DNA of 5,315 nt from Gallionellaceae bacterium (GTDB taxonomy: Bacteria > Pseudomonadota > Gammaproteobacteria > Burkholderiales > Gallionellaceae): contig CANFCA010000102.1 in assembly GCA_947445045.1 (NCBI GenBank), positions 1 to 5,315 on the forward strand, given 5' to 3'. A program made the position numbers and the translations under genes. Each line of letters begins with the position of its first letter. Positions within the stretch are counted from its first letter, which is position 1. The notes under the pieces were generated by a model, which saw nothing but the letters and a program-made list of their open reading frames with translations, had not been told where the DNA came from and made no database searches. Positions 3,996 to 5,315 of the stretch are shown piece after piece.

Positions 3996-5315
3996 CTAAT
4001 TCCGCAGCGGCTTGCCGTGCTTCAGCATGTGTTCAACACGTTCCCTGGTCTTGTCGGTAGCAATCAACTCCATAAAGTTGCGGCGTTCCAAATCAAGCAA
4101 CCATTGTTCATCCACCAGACTGCCGGTTTCAACATCGCCGCCACACATGACTTCAGCCACTCGGCAGCCGATGTTGTAATCATGTTCGGAGATGAAGCCG
4201 CCTTCGCGCATGTTGAGCATGGAGGCTTTGAAAGTAGCGATGCCCGTGCGTCCGGCAACGGGTATCTGTCTGTTTTGCAGCGGTGGACGATAAGCGGTTG
4301 CGTTCATTGCACGTGCTTCTTCTTTCGCCACATGCAATAGCTCAAAGCGATTCATCACAATACGATCTGACGGTTTGAGGAAGCCCATCTCGCGCGCCAT
4401 CTCGGCACTCTTAGCAACTTCGCCCATCGCGATCATTTGAAAGTAGCGTTTAAGGAAAGGAAAGATGTCGCCGCCTCTGGCTTCTGCTGCGGCGCGTTGT
4501 GCAAACTCTTTGCAGCCACCGCCTGCTGGCAGCAAACCCACGCCGACTTCGACGAGACCGATGTAACTTTCCAATGTGGCGACAAGGCGCGTGCAGTGAA
4601 TCGCAAATTCGCATCCGCCGCCGAGTGCCAAGCCGTCCACTGCGGCGATGGTAGGCACTTGTGCGTATTTCAAACGTTGCGAAATGATCTGGAATTTTTC
4701 CACCACGTCTGCGACGCGAGCCACATTCCCTGTTGCAGCGTTGAGTACATCCCCCAAGCCACCGCCACCCGCCACGGTATATTTGACGCGGCTTGCAGCT
4801 TGCTTGAGCTTACCAAACATCCCCGCTTCTGGCGCAGGTTCTTGCACGCCCTGCATCGCTTGCAGCAAGTTTGCACCTGCCGAAAATGGCGGCTCGGTTT
4901 GCCAAATAACGAGTGCGCTGAAATGCGCTTCGGCTTCATCGAGTGCGCGCAAAATACCATCTAACACCTCGTTGCCCAACGTATGCAGCTTACTGTTGAA
5001 ACTGAGGATGGCGATGTTGTCACCCGTGTGCCATAGCCGCACATGTTCGTTCTCGAATACGGTCTCGCCATACTGACGTACCTCGCCCAGCACAGCATCG
5101 GGGAATAGTTGGCGGTGATAGACGGGGAGATTTGAGCGAGGTTGATACTCACCCACCCTCTCCCTCCGCTGCGCTCCTCCCTCTCCCGCCTGCGGGAGAG
5201 GGGTTAGGGGAGAGGGTGCGAAAGAACCCTGCGCAGTATGTACCCCCACACGACCCACCTCTGTAGCCCAATCAGGAAGCGGCTCACCAGCCATCGTCTT
5301 ACCTGCGGTGATGTC
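3996..5315 (-). CDS. Beta-oxidation multifunctional enzyme (FadN-type 3-hydroxyacyl-CoA dehydrogenase/enoyl-CoA hydratase), C-terminal part
   Basis: The frame is open through the right edge, so this is the last 439 residues of a longer protein; seven codons (DITAGKT) precede the first visible Met at 5294, which is not the real start. Counting from that Met, residues 75 onward form an enoyl-CoA hydratase (crotonase) domain that hydrates trans-2-enoyl-CoA. FSAGANL (137-143) and GLALGGGCEF (221-230) build the oxyanion hole. Glu229 and Glu249 (GLVEVGVGLLPAGGG) match the two catalytic glutamates of rat hydratase in spacing. Between these blocks lies a Gly-rich insert of roughly 40 residues (about 150-195). 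Residues 1-70 look like the linker after an N-terminal dehydrogenase domain, as in FadN-type proteins of about 800 residues; that domain is not in the window. Residues 26-47 of the linker are encoded by a palindromic repeat. The thiolase downstream is the expected partner. The gene stops with TAG at 3996-3998. Confidence 0.88.
   Translation of the reverse strand, partial: DITAGKTMAGEPLPDWATEVGRVGVHTAQGSFAPSPLTPLPQAGEGGAQRRERVGEYQPRSNLPVYHRQLFPDAVLGEVRQYGETVFENEHVRLWHTGDNIAILSFNSKLHTLGNEVLDGILRALDEAEAHFSALVIWQTEPPFSAGANLLQAMQGVQEPAPEAGMFGKLKQAASRVKYTVAGGGGLGDVLNAATGNVARVADVVEKFQIISQRLKYAQVPTIAAVDGLALGGGCEFAIHCTRLVATLESYIGLVEVGVGLLPAGGGCKEFAQRAAAEARGGDIFPFLKRYFQMIAMGEVAKSAEMAREMGFLKPSDRIVMNRFELLHVAKEEARAMNATAYRPPLQNRQIPVAGRTGIATFKASMLNMREGGFISEHDYNIGCRVAEVMCGGDVETGSLVDEQWLLDLERRNFMELIATDKTRERVEHMLKHGKPLRN
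5154..5218. repeat. GC-rich palindromic repeat inserted in frame in the beta-oxidation gene
   Basis: The outer arms CACCCTCTCCC (5154-5164) and GGGAGAGGGTG (5208-5218) are exact 11-base inverted copies. Inside, CCCTCTCCCGC (5179-5189) and GCGGGAGAGGG (5192-5202) are another perfect 11-base pair around a 2-base centre. The 65-base element is thus a nested palindrome. Read in the gene's frame it encodes about 22 low-complexity residues (26-47 from the Met at 5294), including SPLTPLPQAGEGG and an Arg-rich QRRERV, with no stop codon. It sits between GVHTAQGSF and YQPRSNLPVYHRQLFP, in the linker ahead of the hydratase domain, where extra residues should be tolerated. It belongs to the same family as the copies at 1233-1256 and 2068-2148. 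Confidence 0.82.

Noticed and set aside
4437..4964. Plus-strand open frame of 175 codons opposite the hydratase domain
   Set aside because: It is antisense to a well-supported enzyme domain, is rich in Cys and His in the way of a reverse-frame translation, and shows no recognisable family.
5292..5294. ATG as the real start of the enoyl-CoA hydratase gene
   Set aside because: The frame stays open to the window edge with linker-like residues, and no ribosome site precedes the ATG; the gene is a C-terminal fragment of a longer protein.

Overview
The window is a compact, single-strand stretch of a bacterial chromosome. Every gene I can support lies on the minus strand, so transcription runs from high to low coordinates. 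Base composition looks near 50% GC. The gene families (a long FadN-type beta-oxidation protein, a FadA-type thiolase, a chalcone-isomerase-fold secreted protein and a family of uncharacterised ATP-grasp-like proteins) and the two kinds of short palindromic repeat suggest a proteobacterium, most likely a betaproteobacterium. That placement is an inference from protein and repeat style, not from a marker gene.

In transcription order, the right end (5315 to 3996) holds the C-terminal part of a beta-oxidation multifunctional enzyme: the enoyl-CoA hydratase domain and the linker before it. The rest of the gene lies outside the window. Next comes a complete type II toxin-antitoxin pair (3899 to 3374): a Phd/YefM (StbD-like) antitoxin and a RelE toxin, with their own probable promoter and a palindromic operator candidate. 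A complete acetyl-CoA acyltransferase (3357 to 2158) starts 16 bases after the toxin stop. The hydratase/dehydrogenase and the thiolase normally work as consecutive steps of fatty-acid beta-oxidation and are usually adjacent, so the toxin-antitoxin pair appears to have been inserted between them.

After a 128-base gap filled by a repeat come a secreted chalcone-isomerase-like protein (2029 to 1469) and an uncharacterised ATP-grasp-like protein (1476 to 292). These two genes overlap by 8 bases and are probably translationally coupled. A short intergenic region with a pair of REP-like hairpins then leads into the start of crcB/fluC (167 to 1), a fluoride channel cut by the left edge.

The most unusual signal is a GC-rich palindromic repeat family of the CCCTCTCCC...GGGAGAGGG type. 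It occurs three times: once between genes (2068-2148), once in frame inside the linker of the beta-oxidation protein (5154-5218), and once as a 24-base core inside the ATP-grasp-like gene (1233-1256). Both genic copies are read in the same frame and give the peptides PLPQAGE and PLPQGGE. This resembles the known habit of some palindromic elements (for example in Rickettsia) of inserting into genes without breaking them. I see no RNA genes, CRISPR array, transposase or convincing intrinsic terminator.
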